Source of the DNA: Dryocosmus kuriphilus
Lineage: Eukaryota; Arthropoda; Insecta; Hymenoptera; Cynipidae
Direction: 5' to 3'
Assembly: GCA_038277395.1 (NCBI GenBank)
Contig: CM076196.1
Coordinates: forward strand, 80,160,286-80,224,285
DNA length: 64,000 nt
Within the stretch, counting starts at the first letter, position 1. Each line of letters opens with the position of its first letter. The notes beneath the pieces are model-generated. The model saw only the letters and a list, made by a program, of their open reading frames with translations. It was not told the origin of the DNA and searched no databases. The position numbers and the translations under genes are program-made. Shown here piece after piece: positions 35,691 through 47,724 of the stretch.

Positions 35691-38600
35691 TGGCCATTTC
35701 TCTTACATTGATATCCGTCTTTCATCAAAGACCCTCTTTGAAACTTAGTCGGTTTCATTATAATGTTCTCTTTTCTCGGAGCACTCTTCTATTTGTTTAA
35801 CGATCAATTTCTGCTGAAGTAATCATTGTGAATCCTTAAATCTCGGGACCAGGTCTTTTGAGGTTTTCGAAGCTGGAGGCTAAATTGCACTATCGCAAAG
35901 AGAATGATTCGTTTCCTGGGGTCCCAGAGAAATAACAATAATGTCCCAACAGTGCTGACTGGCAAAAACGAGTTTCAGTGTATAGGTTTGTAGCACCATG
36001 GCACAATCAGGCTTGATGCCAAACAGTTCCAGCCACTTCCAACCGGTTCCACCCGTAGGATTGGTTGGCAATTACAAGATGCGCGATAATCCGCAGACTT
36101 GGCAGCTAACGCCACTTGCGTTAACCCACCAAGATTAACACTTACCTACACGTAACTTTTGGCTTCCCTATCGCTCAACTCCTTTTCTACCCTATTTCTA
36201 TCGTACAGCCCCCAAGCGTTATTAATAACGCATCTTCGTGAACGAAGACATTATTTCTGCCGAGCAGCGAGGGATGTGTGTGAAAATGGGAATGCATCAT
36301 CTTTCTTCCGATGAGATTCCACATGCTTTCGAGTCCCATTTGTAATATCTGCGGAGTTTTGATAGTGTCTGGGGATCATTAGAGGGTGCAAAAAAAGAAT
36401 TATTGTCGACAAGCTTGTTGCATGGCATCGTTTCAGGTTTTTGATTAACTAAACCTGTTGATTTTAGTAAATTTATTTAAATGAATTTAACAAATTTAGT
36501 AAATTAGATTAAAATTTCATTGAAATCATCAACAGATTTTGTTAACTATTAGGAAGTATGTGAACAATCTCACAGAACACTCTATGATATTATGTTTTCC
36601 AAAAGTGAACTTTAGAACTTTAGATCGCCCCAAACTAGGCCTTTTTGTTTTCAATATTCATCCAATTTTCTTCATTATATAGCTTTAAACTTGGAAAGAG
36701 ATTATTACAATGATAAGTCAGATCCTGAATTTGGAATCTATTACCGGATAAAAGGAATGACCACAGATCTGAAGATTATCGAGTGCTATGTTGGCAAGGC
36801 CGCTAGATATTAAACTATAGGGAAGAACTCTACGTAACTCAGGGCGAGGGAAACTACCCGGGGATTAGAGTTCCTCTGGCAAAAGTCCCTGAATCTTGCG
36901 GGTGTGCGAGCCGACCCTCGGCCACAAAAGTTGGATTTATGCCGCGAAGCTCTCGGAATTACTGAATCGAGGATTTATACACTTTTTCCTCCCTCGATGT
37001 GTTCAGCGTATCGCAAGCTGCGTCTTTCCACGGGGCGCTAGGCCTAACTGATCCCGTCGGGGGAAAAAAATGGAAAGTGAAGAACGATCGAACAGCACCC
37101 TTTCCAGACATCACTTTTTACTCTTAATCGACTGCGGCGTGGAATCAGAAATCGCTGAAAAGCCGCTTAAACGTTTAAATTGTTAAAGTGTTAATACCAT
37201 ACAAAAAAGGGCTTTTAATAATAATTTTATTGATATATTTGATAGCAAACGGTGAATAAATAATAATGTAATAATAACATTTTATCTATGTTTGAGCTGT
37301 ATGAGGAAGTGCGGAATTGTCAACCGAGACAATACAAATGAAGCTTATCAATTCATTAATGGACCATTTTCATTTCAATAATGAATCTCTGTTAGGACAC
37401 GTACGCATAAAATATGAAAATGATATTATCGGACAACGGATTCCCGGTCAGTGGTGAGAGGGAGTTTTTTGCTCTGTCATGTTCCCACGCCCAATCATAA
37501 TCTATTTCATATAGCCCAGCCTTCTCCACCGCGAGTACAAATGGGTTCTCTCCCGCGTATTTAATGACCCCCTTCCTGCAAAATAATCTCCACTTTGTCG
37601 ATACATTTGTAATGGGACCTAATTCCCCGATAATTGATTACTTATGCGCAAATTATTATTAAATCAATTTTCCCGCTAATATGATGATTGAACCTCCACT
37701 ATATGTCATTCTCCTGCAATTTTTTTTCATTGAATAGTAACTATTATTGAAATATTTCTCCTGTAATGAAGCATTGATTTTTACATAAGAATGTAATCAT
37801 AGCTGAAAAATGTCATTGATTATTTAAAAACGTATTTCTCTTGACCTGAGTATCTGGCATTAAGGACCGCAGGATTTCCAATTAGACGTATCGATCTGAC
37901 ATGGAGAACCGAACGAGCGTTTACAGAAGATATATCGTGCGTGTGCTCTCAGTCAATGACGTGATAGATTTGCGTTCTATAGATAATAAATGTTTGAATA
38001 TACAAGCGAAAATTTCTCATTGAATGTAGGTTGATTTTAATGATTGATTGTATAAAGTTAGGGTATGGTATAAACATCTGGAATAATACTTTGTGGAATA
38101 AATCTCTTCGAACCTAAATTTACAAGCGAGTACTCATAATTAAAACAGAGGCGCAAATAGCACTTATTTCCGTACGTCTAAATTACCATATAACAGCTCT
38201 TTCGTAGTTTCCGCTGCTCTACTGGGCACGCGTCGTTTGCATATAATACGCTAATACAGATTTGCCGGTGTCGGAATAATTTGGGAAAGACAAGCTGTTC
38301 ACTACTTGAACGAAATTATTTTAAAATCTTACAATTTGGGGGATTGAAATGTTACTTTGACTTTAACTTTGAATAATGGCTGATGAATATTTATCCGTAT
38401 TTTTGCACAGGGTACAAATGTAGTTTTATAAAACTGCATTTTTTTCTGTATGTCAACAATTTAACATTTTTAACATTTAACATGCTAAATTGACGAAGTG
38501 TCAATACCATCGATCAAAGCCTGGCATACAATTTCAGTCTAGCAAGGTGTAAAGATAGAGCACGTGCGATGTGCTAACGAGATACAGTCATTAGGCGTAT

Positions 38601-41600
38601 TTACTTTACAAGCCCTGGGTTTCCGCGATGGCATGATGGGAAAAAATTCAATAGACTGTCGAGCGATAGATCACGGCAATGCTTTCTTGTTAAATGGAGG
38701 TTTCCTGTACTTGTAACACTTCGCCGTTCATAAAGAGGTGAAATAAATTTAAAATGAGACAAGTGAGTTTAAAAAAGATGAAATCTTGCATAATTTCATC
38801 TTTTCAATACTCATTTATTCATCATTCGTCTACAAAAGAATATTGATCTCGGGACAAGCCAGATAAGTATCTTCTCAAATTTCCTTTACTAAGTTTAAAA
38901 CTTTTCCATAGAAAAATATGTAGGCCAGGTGTAACAGATCCCATTATAAACTTTTCCAACCTTTTTTTTGAGCTGACAAGAGGGCGTCTCGTTAATGGGA
39001 CATGGGAAGAAAGCTTGGTCGCTGATCTTGTAAGTGATAGCTTTTGAATTTTGATGTATAGTGGTGCGAAACTTTGCACTTTGCGCTCACGCCATTCAGC
39101 TATACCAGCTTTTTCCAAAGGTTCAAGGCACACGTTTAGTTCCTTTTCGCGTAATTCCATGAGGTAGATACGATCCGTTGCTTGGGGAAAAGGACGACTT
39201 GGGATGTAAGAGTGTGGTACTTGTTGCTGTTCAAAGCAATACGGAGCCGAGCTCGCAATACCGGAGGAATTCGATGGTTTATTGGCTTTCCTCGGACGTG
39301 GAAGAACAACGGGGTAAGAGAGAGGATAAAAAGTGAGAAAGAAACATAGATAGGAATGGGTTGGAGACTATAGACCGCGAGGTTGGCTTTTTTATAGCGG
39401 TGCTGATGTGCAGCACCTGCTCAAAAGACTTGATTTTCTAAATTTGAACGGCTGGGTGCTTACGCAACTGTCAACCACCTGGTACAAGAAAAATGTCGAA
39501 ATTTTGGTTCAGGGTTTCCTACCCTTCAAGGCTAACATGGTTTCTAAAGAAAATGTTTTTATATAAAGAGTTATTATTTTTTTAACTCGAGAAGTATATC
39601 GGGAAGGTGAATTTTCACTGTAAATCTTCTAAGAATAGTAGTACACTTTACGAGGTTATAAACCATGTTAATCTCCATATCATTATTCAAAATGTTTTCG
39701 TTTATGTTTCAGGTGAGTTCAAGCTATATACGTATTACTTGAAGAATTGTGAGTATAAATTATTTGTGCACGAAATTTTCCATACTGATATTGTATGATA
39801 AAATTGGCTAAATGTACAATTACTACTGGTGAGCATTAAAAATTTTACAAGTAGTTTAGTACAGATTGAGTTTTAATGAAATACATTAACATTACGAGTA
39901 CATTTGAGGAAAAGTACATTTAATAGTCATAAATAGCCTCTCTCCTTGAATCATGTCTTATTTGCCGCTAGGCACGATAGGACCTCTTTAGTTGTTACCG
40001 TGCAAGTTCTAATGCAGTCAGCGGGTACAAAAGCAGTTTTAGTGTAAAAAGTTTGCGTATTCTTGGCCCACCTTTTTAATTACAGCGCATAACCGTGAAG
40101 AAGAGAGTCCGCTGTCTGCATACCGGAGTCACTGTTTTACGGTCGTTGCTTTATTACCATAGTTTCAGTCCTGCAGAACTTAAGCGGACTAGACGCTGAC
40201 GTCTTCTATACCTCGCCGTTTAATGGCCATTAAAGATAATCTGGGACCTCTCCATGCTCGACTCGACGAACCGGTAGCGACAACGATCTCCTTCAGAACC
40301 ACTTCGCTCCACCGAGAGGAAACGGGAAAGCATAATCTTGCGGATGCAGTGCATAGAGGGTGAACTTTAAACAATTGATTTTTCCACCCCCGACAAATGC
40401 TCCATCGCCTGAACGAGGAATGATAAATCTCGAAATCTCCACTCGAGCAAAGTCCAGATAGAGACATGTGTCCGTTAATGGCTGGCACAGTCACCGGCTG
40501 GCGATCATTGCCAAGCCAACTATGGTACCCTATCCCCTTGCCAGGGATACGTGCCCGGCCTTTTAAAACATTTGCCTCAAGCATTTGTCTGTAGATACCT
40601 ATACGTACGTTATATGTATTCGCTGTATGCTTTTCGAGTCAGTGCTTCATTTACGCAGGTACACGATTTGTGACCTTTTCCTTTCCGTTTAATCCCGAAA
40701 AGGAGAGAGGAGATTTGATTGACATTTCATAGATTGAAGTGTACATGCTGATGAATTAATGACAGAGAAAAATGCATTTAACTGTCAGTAATATTTGTTT
40801 AGATTTAATATTTTATTGGTGGTAACTCAAAAGATTCAAAAAACATGCAAAGAAAAATAAGGATCCGAATACTAGGATCGGGTATTTAGTGAATTTAGCC
40901 ATTTCCATGATGAATTTTTGGTACTAAATCGGTATATTGTTTGGTCGCTACTGGTGAACTGAGCTTGAATCAAAGGAAGCAATACTAAGACAGTTTAGCA
41001 TTTAGTTCAGGATGTCTTTTGCAAAAAATAAGTTCCTTGACTACTAGGGTTAAGTCCCATTCTTCTAGAGTTTCGTATTCAATGATAGTTTTTGTACCCT
41101 CCTTTTTCTCTGTGCAGTACCAAGATTATTTTTGACAAGTACTCAATAATAAAATGGAAAATTACAAAGAAAATTCGTTTTCAAAGAGGTGGTTATTATA
41201 TTGTAGGGGTAGTTACTGTATAAGAAACATTCTGAAAGTTTTTTTTTATAAATTCTCCTTTCGCTTCTTATGTTAGTAGCCTATTCCTAGAAGTGAGTCT
41301 AAAAAAACTAAAACGTTCTCATTTCATACATTTACAATATGAGATGAGAATCTTAAAAAAGGTTCAAAAGGTATTATAGCTTTGGCAAGGAGAATCGTAG
41401 GGAGAAGAATCGTTTCAGCTTTTACCGACATAAAAAGTAGAAGTCATTTGAATCTTTCCGGGAGCATCGCTTCAGGTGAGGCGATTTCCTTGGATCTCCT
41501 AATCCCGGACCCTCACTTCACTGGCACCGTTTCAAATGGAGGTAGCGGATCAAACGCCTCCGACATTCACTTTCGGTCAGACCCTGGCCTCTAAAGCTTT

Positions 41601-42327
41601 GTGCTTACCGGTCGTGGCAGCCGTCGTCGACGACTCGCTGTGCGAATTCTACAAAGGAGAACCCGACCGTTGCCACCACTGGTACCGCTACCAAGAGACT
41701 TGGCAACTCGACAAGAAGCTTGTAAGCCTAACTATGCCATTGTAAGAGCTAGCGGTAGTTCCTTTCTCCGAGACCTTGCTTCCTGGTTGCTGTTTCGAGG
41801 CTTCTTTGTTTCGTGCCACGACGGAGACCTTGCTTATAAGGGTAAAGGGGAAAGGGTTGAGAAACAGGGCCGCACGCCAGCACTCTAGAGTTTAACGTCA
41901 CTGGGGAGTCAAGTTCTTTCAAGTAAAGCAGTTACAAAGGGAGTCGAGTGGCACAACATTGTGACTTCCCGGTTTAACGCGCTTAATTACCTAAGGCTTC
42001 GTTTTCCGCGATTGCCCTCACGTGCCGACGACACGATAACAGGTGACTCACTACGGAAATATTTTTAGAGCCGGCTCAGAAGCAATCAGGCAAAATGAGT
42101 CCATTATCCAATTATCTCTTGGGGTTTATAATATTATTTCTTAAGATAAATGTTAAATTAAGAGGTACTCATATTCATCCTAAAGCAATATCTCCTAGGT
42201 TAGAGGAAATATTGCATTGGTAGAAGATCAAAGAAATTACACGTTGGAAGAAGTAAAAACGTTTACACGTTATATAATATTAAGGAGAGATCGAATTTTC
42301 CTTCTTAATTATTTAACGTCTGGGAAT
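35691..42327. other. Long intergenic or intronic stretch, no recognised gene
   Basis: Alternating AT-rich and GC-richer DNA. The longest frames are 131 codons (40189-40584, minus) and 112 codons (38822-39160, minus). Neither contains a motif I recognise. A serine- and arginine-rich set of overlapping frames at 41382-41888 also resembles nothing known. No mobile-element ends or tRNA-like sequences were seen. Confidence 0.4.
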
Positions 42328-42387
42328 TAATGTAAATAAAAACCATTTTCGACACTTCCAGACTATGATATGAAGATGTTATTATTG

Positions 42388-42420
42388 ACGTTTCGTCATT
42401 TAATGAAATGACCTCTTCAG
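42388..42420 (-). ncRNA. Hammerhead motif, PLE-E left arm
   Basis: On the minus strand: CTGAAGA, a stem GTCATTT/AAATGAC, GAAACGTC. Stem I pairs TATT before the core with AATA after the GTC triplet. Confidence 0.7.
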
Positions 42421-43153
42421 AATACAGATGTTATCGATCTAATGGAAGTATGTAATGTATAATATGATAGTAGATTAAAAATATATAAATATAAGAAAAT
42501 TGACTTACTAAAAGTGTTGTGTAGTTTTCAATCCATTTTCTACAATTTGATTTTTACGGAAGAAGATGAAAAAGGATGTTGCGACGATTGGAGTAAAATT
42601 TGTACAGTTTGTCAATAGAATCAAAATAATTAGAATTTGTAATTGGTCCAAAAAATTTTTATAATAATCCCATAATTGTATCTGTATAAATAGTGATAAA
42701 AATCATGTGATAAGAAGGATAAAAAGTGTAAATTTATAGATTATGCAAAGTGGAATAGAAATTGTTTTAGGTTATTGTAAGAAAACACATATAGTTTGAT
42801 TTAGGAAATTTTAAGAGAACATAAATAGAGAGGCTTACCTTACAGAAAAAAAGTGAAAAAAATATAAATCAGTGTTATTAAATCCATGGTGAATTTATAT
42901 CAATTGTTATAAAATAAAAGTAAAAGGATTGAATCCTTGATAGAACGAGGCATAGTATATCTCGCCATCGTGGAAAACTGCAAACACTGATGTGATAAAC
43001 ATGGGTTGGCCATGGACAAAAAGAAGGAAGTGAGAAAGGGAAAGAAGGTTATAGAAGGAGAACAAGATATGATAGAAAAGGAAAGAGAAAAAAGTGGAAG
43101 TGGGAAATTTAAAAATTATAATTCTGCTAATATAAGAAACATCAGAGATTATA

Positions 43154-44005
43154 TTAAAATATGTTATTCAAGAACATATCATAAACTGGATTGTAAAAGT
43201 TTAAGTCTGTTATTTTATTTAATGCTTTTTCCCCTTCTTTCTTAATGTAAAGCATTTCCATAAAAGTTCTCTTACAATAATTTTGCTCCTTGTGTAAAAT
43301 AGTAATGTCATCCCAATTTATAGCTGTAGAGTCACTATTATGTAAAGAATGAATATGCTTTGCAATTTCTCTATGGGTTTTTTCACAATGATTTATGTTA
43401 TTGTGATGTTCGTCTCTTCTAGTTTTTAAAGATCTTTTTGTTTGACCTATGTAAGATTGTTCACAAGAACAACTAAGATTATATACCACATTACAATTTT
43501 CTAATTTTTCCAAAGGATCTTTATATAATTTTATAAAATAATTAAATTTTGAATCAATTCTAAATATTGTGGAAATATTATAGCGTGAAAATAGTCTACG
43601 AATTGGATATGAAATTTGAGGATAAAAGTTAAATGATACAAATGTTTTTTTAGAATCAATAATTAGAGGATTATTAGTTATAGAATTTGTGGTGTTAATG
43701 TTATTATTATTTAATTGAAATAGTCTAGAATTAATATGTCTGTTACTAAATTGTTCAGGATAATTGTTGTACCATAAGATTTTTTTAATAAAATTAATAT
43801 TATCATGATGAAATTTTTTATCTGAAAGTAAGATTGCAGAATCAGTAATATTTTTAATAATATTGATTTTATGTTGAATAGGATGATTAGAGTTAAAATT
43901 TAAGAGTCTACCAGAGTATGATTGTTTTCTATACCAATTCGTAGAAATTTTACCTAATTCGTCTCTAAAAAGTTGAATATTTAAGAACAATTTAGTAACA
44001 GACAT
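43154..44005 (-). pseudogene. PLE-E left copy: polymerase tail plus GIY-YIG nuclease
   Basis: The open frame on the minus strand starts at the palindrome junction. The PLE part begins near 43960 with WYRKQSYSGRLLNFNSNHPI, the segment just after the reverse transcriptase. It continues through KKFHHDNINFIKKILWYNNY and SYPIRRLFSRYNISTIFRID. The intact nuclease reads VVYNLSCSCEQSYIGQTKRS, then LKTRRDEHHNN, KEQNYCKRTFMEMLYIKK and NKITDLNFYNPVYD. The first 15 or so residues come from sequence across the junction and are not PLE. With no polymerase domain it cannot drive its own movement, but the nuclease core is uninterrupted. Confidence 0.82.
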
Positions 44006-44587
44006 ATTAATTCTAGACTATTTCAATTAAATAATAATAATATTAACACCACAAATTCTATAACTAATAATCCTCTAATTATTGATTCTAAAAAAACATT
44101 TGTATCATTTAACTTTTATCCTCAAATTTCATATCCAATTCGTAGACTATTTTCACGCTATAATATTTGCACAATATTCAGAATTGATTCAAAACTTAAT
44201 TATTTTATAAAATTATATAAAGATCCTTTGGAAAAATTAGAAAATTGTAATGTGGTGTATAAACCTAGTTGTTCTTGTGAACAATCTTACATAAGTCAAA
44301 CAAAAAGATCCTTAAAAACTAGAAGAGACGAACATCACAATAACATAAATCATTGTGAAAAAAACCATAGAGGAATTGCAAAGCATATTCATTCTTTACA
44401 TAATAGTGACTCTATAGCTATAAATTGGGATGACATTACTATTTTACACAAGGAGCAAAATTATTGTAAGAGAACTTTTATGGAAATGGTTTACATTAAG
44501 AAAGAAGGGGAAAAAGCATTAAATAAAATAACAGACTTAAACTTTTACAATCCAGTTTATGATATGTTCTTGAATAACATATTTTAA
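43986..44587 (+). pseudogene. PLE-E right copy: nuclease with altered YIG motif
   Basis: Mirror of the left copy, starting later (at the QFSNRHINSRLFQ segment). The frame from 44228 reads CNVVYKPSCSCEQSYISQTK, so the glycine of the YIG motif is serine here, then RSLKTRRDEHHNN and the same ending NKITDLNFYNPVYDMF. Other differences from the left copy are single residues (for example T to N and L to V). The glycine change is expected to harm the nuclease. Confidence 0.8.
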
Positions 44588-45319
44588 TATAATCTCTGAT
44601 GTTTCTTATATTAGCAGAATTATAATTTTTAAATTTCCCACTTCCACTTTTTTCTCTTTCCTTTTCTATCATATCTTGTTCTCCTTCTATAACCTTCTTT
44701 CCCTTTCTCACTTCCTTCTTGTTGTCCATGGCCAACCCATGTTTATCACATCAGTGTTTGCAGTTTTCCACGATGGCGAGGTATACTATGCCTCGTTCCA
44801 TCAAGGATTCAATTCTTTTACTTTTATTTTATAATAATTGATATAAATTCACCATGTATTTAATAACACTGATTTATCTTTTTTCCACTTTTTTCTGTAA
44901 GGTAAGCCTCTCTATTTATGTTCTCTTAAAATTTCCTAAATCAAACTATATGTGTTTTCTTACAATAACCTAAAACAATTTCTATTCCACTTTGCATAAT
45001 CTATAAATTTACACTTTTATCCTTCTTATCACATGATTTTTATCACTATTTATACAGATACAATTATGGGATTATTATAAAAATTTTTTGGACCAATTAC
45101 AAATTTTAATTATTTTGATTCTATTGACAAACTGTACAAATTTTACTCCAATCGTCGCAACACCCTTTTTCATCTTCTTCCGTAAAAAATCAAATTGTAA
45201 AAAATGGATTGAAAACTACACAACACTTTTAGTAAGTCAATTTTCTTATATTTATATATTTTTAATCTACTATCATATTATACATTACATACTTCCATTA
45301 GATCGATAACATCTGTATT

Positions 45320-45353
45320 CTGAAGAGGTCATTTCATTAAATGACGAAACGTC
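45320..45353 (+). ncRNA. Hammerhead motif, PLE-E right arm
   Basis: CTGAAGA, a stem GTCATTT/AAATGAC, GAAACGTC. It is an exact mirror of the left-arm motif. Confidence 0.7.
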
Positions 45354-45414
45354 AATAATAACATCTTCATATCATAGTCTGGAAGTGTCCAAATTGGTTT
45401 TTATTTACGCATTA

Positions 45415-46214
45415 GTAAACTTTCGTATTGTGATGAATAATGTCAAATAATTAGGAAAATTTATCGGCAAATATGTCAGTCAATGATGTCACCAGCTAAT
45501 TTAAATTCAAAAAACATTGCGCAAACTTTTTAGGCCATTATCATTTCTTCTGGTGGAAAATATACATTTTGAGATTAAAATAGACCTTTTTATGACAATA
45601 AAAAATCAATATTTTGAAAAAGAGTTAAAAACTCTTGTAATTCTTATACTCAATAAGAAAATCTTTCCTTTCTACAAATCTAACCCGCATTTTCCTTCGA
45701 ATCGACATTCCACCTATAAATAGAGAATAGGAATTTTCAAACCCATTCTGAGATAAAAAGTCGGTCAAACCAGACTGCGCATTTTACATCTGACACTTGG
45801 GATAAGCTCCCACGCGCTTTTGAGCTTGTCGATTCAAGAAGGACCAAATTCTGACTCCATGCGTTCTTTGCGGAAGGCTTTGTATTTCATATTATTTTCT
45901 GGTGACTAGTAAATCGAAAATGCTCGATTTCATCGCAGCTTTATTGTTATGCAAAAGTGCAAGCTTATGTCCGATGCAGAGCAATTCGGCAGTTGGTTGG
46001 ACACAATGGCTTGAACAGACGGCGGTACAAAATATGTAAATTCAACGGACGACGGCTCGACCGACAAAAACAATAAACGCGAGCGATTGCATGTGTTCAT
46101 ACATCGACGAATACATAAAAATATCTTTCTGGTGTACACAGCATGTACACGATTATCGTATCACAAGGGGCCTTGTTATTTGATTATTTGCAGCGATTTC
46201 TGATCATTTTGCAT
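45415..46214. other. Intergenic stretch, no recognised gene
   Basis: AT-rich DNA with a GC-richer part at about 45960-46140. No frame over 70 codons and no recognised feature. Confidence 0.45.
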
Positions 46215-46336
46215 TTTTTATTGTTCAAAAATAAAAGAAAAGGTTTAGATTCTTGACATGTGTCATGCCAGAACATTCCTTTTTTACTTACAAGTTTAGA
46301 CAGATCACTGAGGCGTTGGCTAATATTTATAAAGTT
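46215..46336. repeat. Diverged minisatellite unit left of PLE-F
   Basis: AAAATAAAAGAAAAGGTTTAGATTC, then TTGACATGTGTC, CATGCC and CTTACAAGTTTA follow the same order as the units at 51589-53500. With PLE-F removed, this unit adjoins that array, so the element inserted into the array's edge. The last 12 bases (46325-46336, ATTTATAAAGTT) are the left target duplication of PLE-F. Confidence 0.6.
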
Positions 46337-46405
46337 TACCATATAACGAAAATAATAGCGACTTCTTCCGGACTATGTTTGAAGATGTTAAAATATATAC
46401 AATTC

Positions 46406-46439
46406 GACATTTCGACTTGGTACTGAAGTCCTTATCAAG
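46406..46439 (-). ncRNA. Degenerate hammerhead motif, PLE-F 3' flank
   Basis: On the minus strand: TTGATAA in place of CTGANGA, a stem GACTT.../AAGTC, then GAAATGTC. Two core bases and the GAAAC element are changed, so cleavage is unlikely. Confidence 0.45.
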
Positions 46440-46623
46440 GTCGTCTATAATAATAAATATGACAAGCAAGGTGATCGGAAGGTTATGTTGGAAAGAGAAA
46501 TTATAAAAGTATATTTACCTAGTTCGAAGATGCGTTACAGTTTGGAAAATGTTAAAATATGAATTCTAATTTATTTGTATAGTTTTGTTAAAAATATAGT
46601 ACAATTTTATGAAATATAAGGGT

Positions 46624-46670
46624 TTGTTCGCCGGAACACAAACAAGTGGTGTATGTGCTCCGACGAACAA
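46624..46670. repeat. 17-bp hairpin in the PLE-F 3' untranslated region
   Basis: TTGTTCGCCGGAACACA (46624-46640) and TGTGCTCCGACGAACAA (46654-46670) pair at 15 of 17 positions around a 13-base loop. Position downstream of the PLE stop codon suggests an RNA structure in the 3' region, possibly for template recognition. Confidence 0.55.
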
Positions 46671-46842
46671 GCCAGTACTGACATTTTGATTCTCTAAATC
46701 AGAGAGATTAAAATCGATGGTAACATGGAGTGCTAACTTATTGACATTTTTGAATCTGATTAATAAGTAATTTGGAAGATTAATAAAAGGTCAAAATGCA
46801 AATGGAAGAAAGAAGCAAACATGTATAAAAAATCTGATTGTG

Positions 46843-47724
46843 TTAATAATATTTTTGTGATACAAATTCTAAAATCATTTGGTAAGACGGATGAAAATGT
46901 TCTAAGTCGGTTATTTTGTTTAAACAGATCAGCTCTTCTTTTTTTATAAATGCCTTTTCAGCGAAACATCTTTTGTAATAGTTAGTTTCTTGATGTAAAA
47001 TTTTGACATTGTCCCAATCAAAGTGTGTAGAATTGTTGTTATGTTTATTAATGATATGTTTGGAAATAACGTTATAATATTTTGAGTTCAGTTTGATATT
47101 GTTTTTATGTTCATTGATTCTAATTCTTAAAGGTCGTTTTGTTTGGCCTATATAAATTTTTCCGCAGTTGCAACTCAGTCTATAGACTACGTTGCATTTG
47201 TCTAAATTTTCTAAACGGTCTTTAACTAAAGTTATAAATTTGTCAAATTTGGAGTCAACTCTAAAAACAGTTTTTATATTATGATGCTTTAGAAATCGTT
47301 TTATGTTTTGAGAAAATTTACCGTTATAATTTATAGAGATAAAATCTTTTTTATTATTTGTTATTATAGGAGTGATATTGTTGGATGAATCTGTTGTAGA
47401 CAATAATTTTTTGTTAATTCATTTAATCTGATGTTAATGTGTTTTTTTATAAATTCTTTAGGGTAATTGTTATAGTATAATATTTTTTCTGCAATTTCTA
47501 AGTTATTGGAGTGGAAGGAAATGACAGATAGTGATAGCTGAGTCTATTAAGTTTTTTATAATGCTGATTTTATGTTGTATAGGATGGTTTAAAAAAAAGT
47601 TAAGAAGGCGACCAGAGTATGTGTTTTTTCTAGACCAGTTGGTAATTAAAAGGTTATTTTTGTTTTTTATAATTTGAACATTCAAAAAGTTGTTGGAATT
47701 ATTAGTTTTATTATTTATTAGTAT
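46843..47724 (-). pseudogene. PLE-F C-terminal part: linker and GIY-YIG nuclease
   Basis: Downstream half of the PLE-F protein, cut off from its polymerase by the inserted non-LTR element. Reading leftward: NNFLNVQIIKNKNNLLITNW, SGRLLNFFLNHPIQHKISII, then a frameshift near 47510 and another near 47405. The open 186-codon end reads FSQNIKRFLKHHNIKTVFRV, then CNVVYRLSCNCGKIYIGQTK and RPLRIRINEHKNN, NYYKRCFAEKAFIKKEE and NKITDLEHFHPSYQM. The nuclease motif is intact. Confidence 0.83.

Larger units (their letters stand above)
42328..45414. mobile_element. PLE-E: palindromic pair of 3' PLE halves
   Basis: Arms at 42328-43770 (minus) and 43985-45414 (plus) are near-identical inverted copies of about 1.43 kb, separated by a 215-bp spacer that continues the left copy only. 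Each arm holds the C-terminal nuclease, the 3' untranslated region and a flanking repeat with a hammerhead motif at its outer end. Neither arm contains the reverse transcriptase. I did not find a convincing target duplication. The near-identity of the arms implies recent formation or ongoing gene conversion. Confidence 0.88.

Noticed and set aside
40189..40584. 131-codon minus-strand frame as a gene
   Set aside because: No motif recognised and the amino-acid mix looks like random GC-richer DNA.
42328..45414. DNA transposon with giant terminal inverted repeats
   Set aside because: Both arms encode the PLE nuclease and carry hammerhead flanks, so it is a pair of PLE copies.
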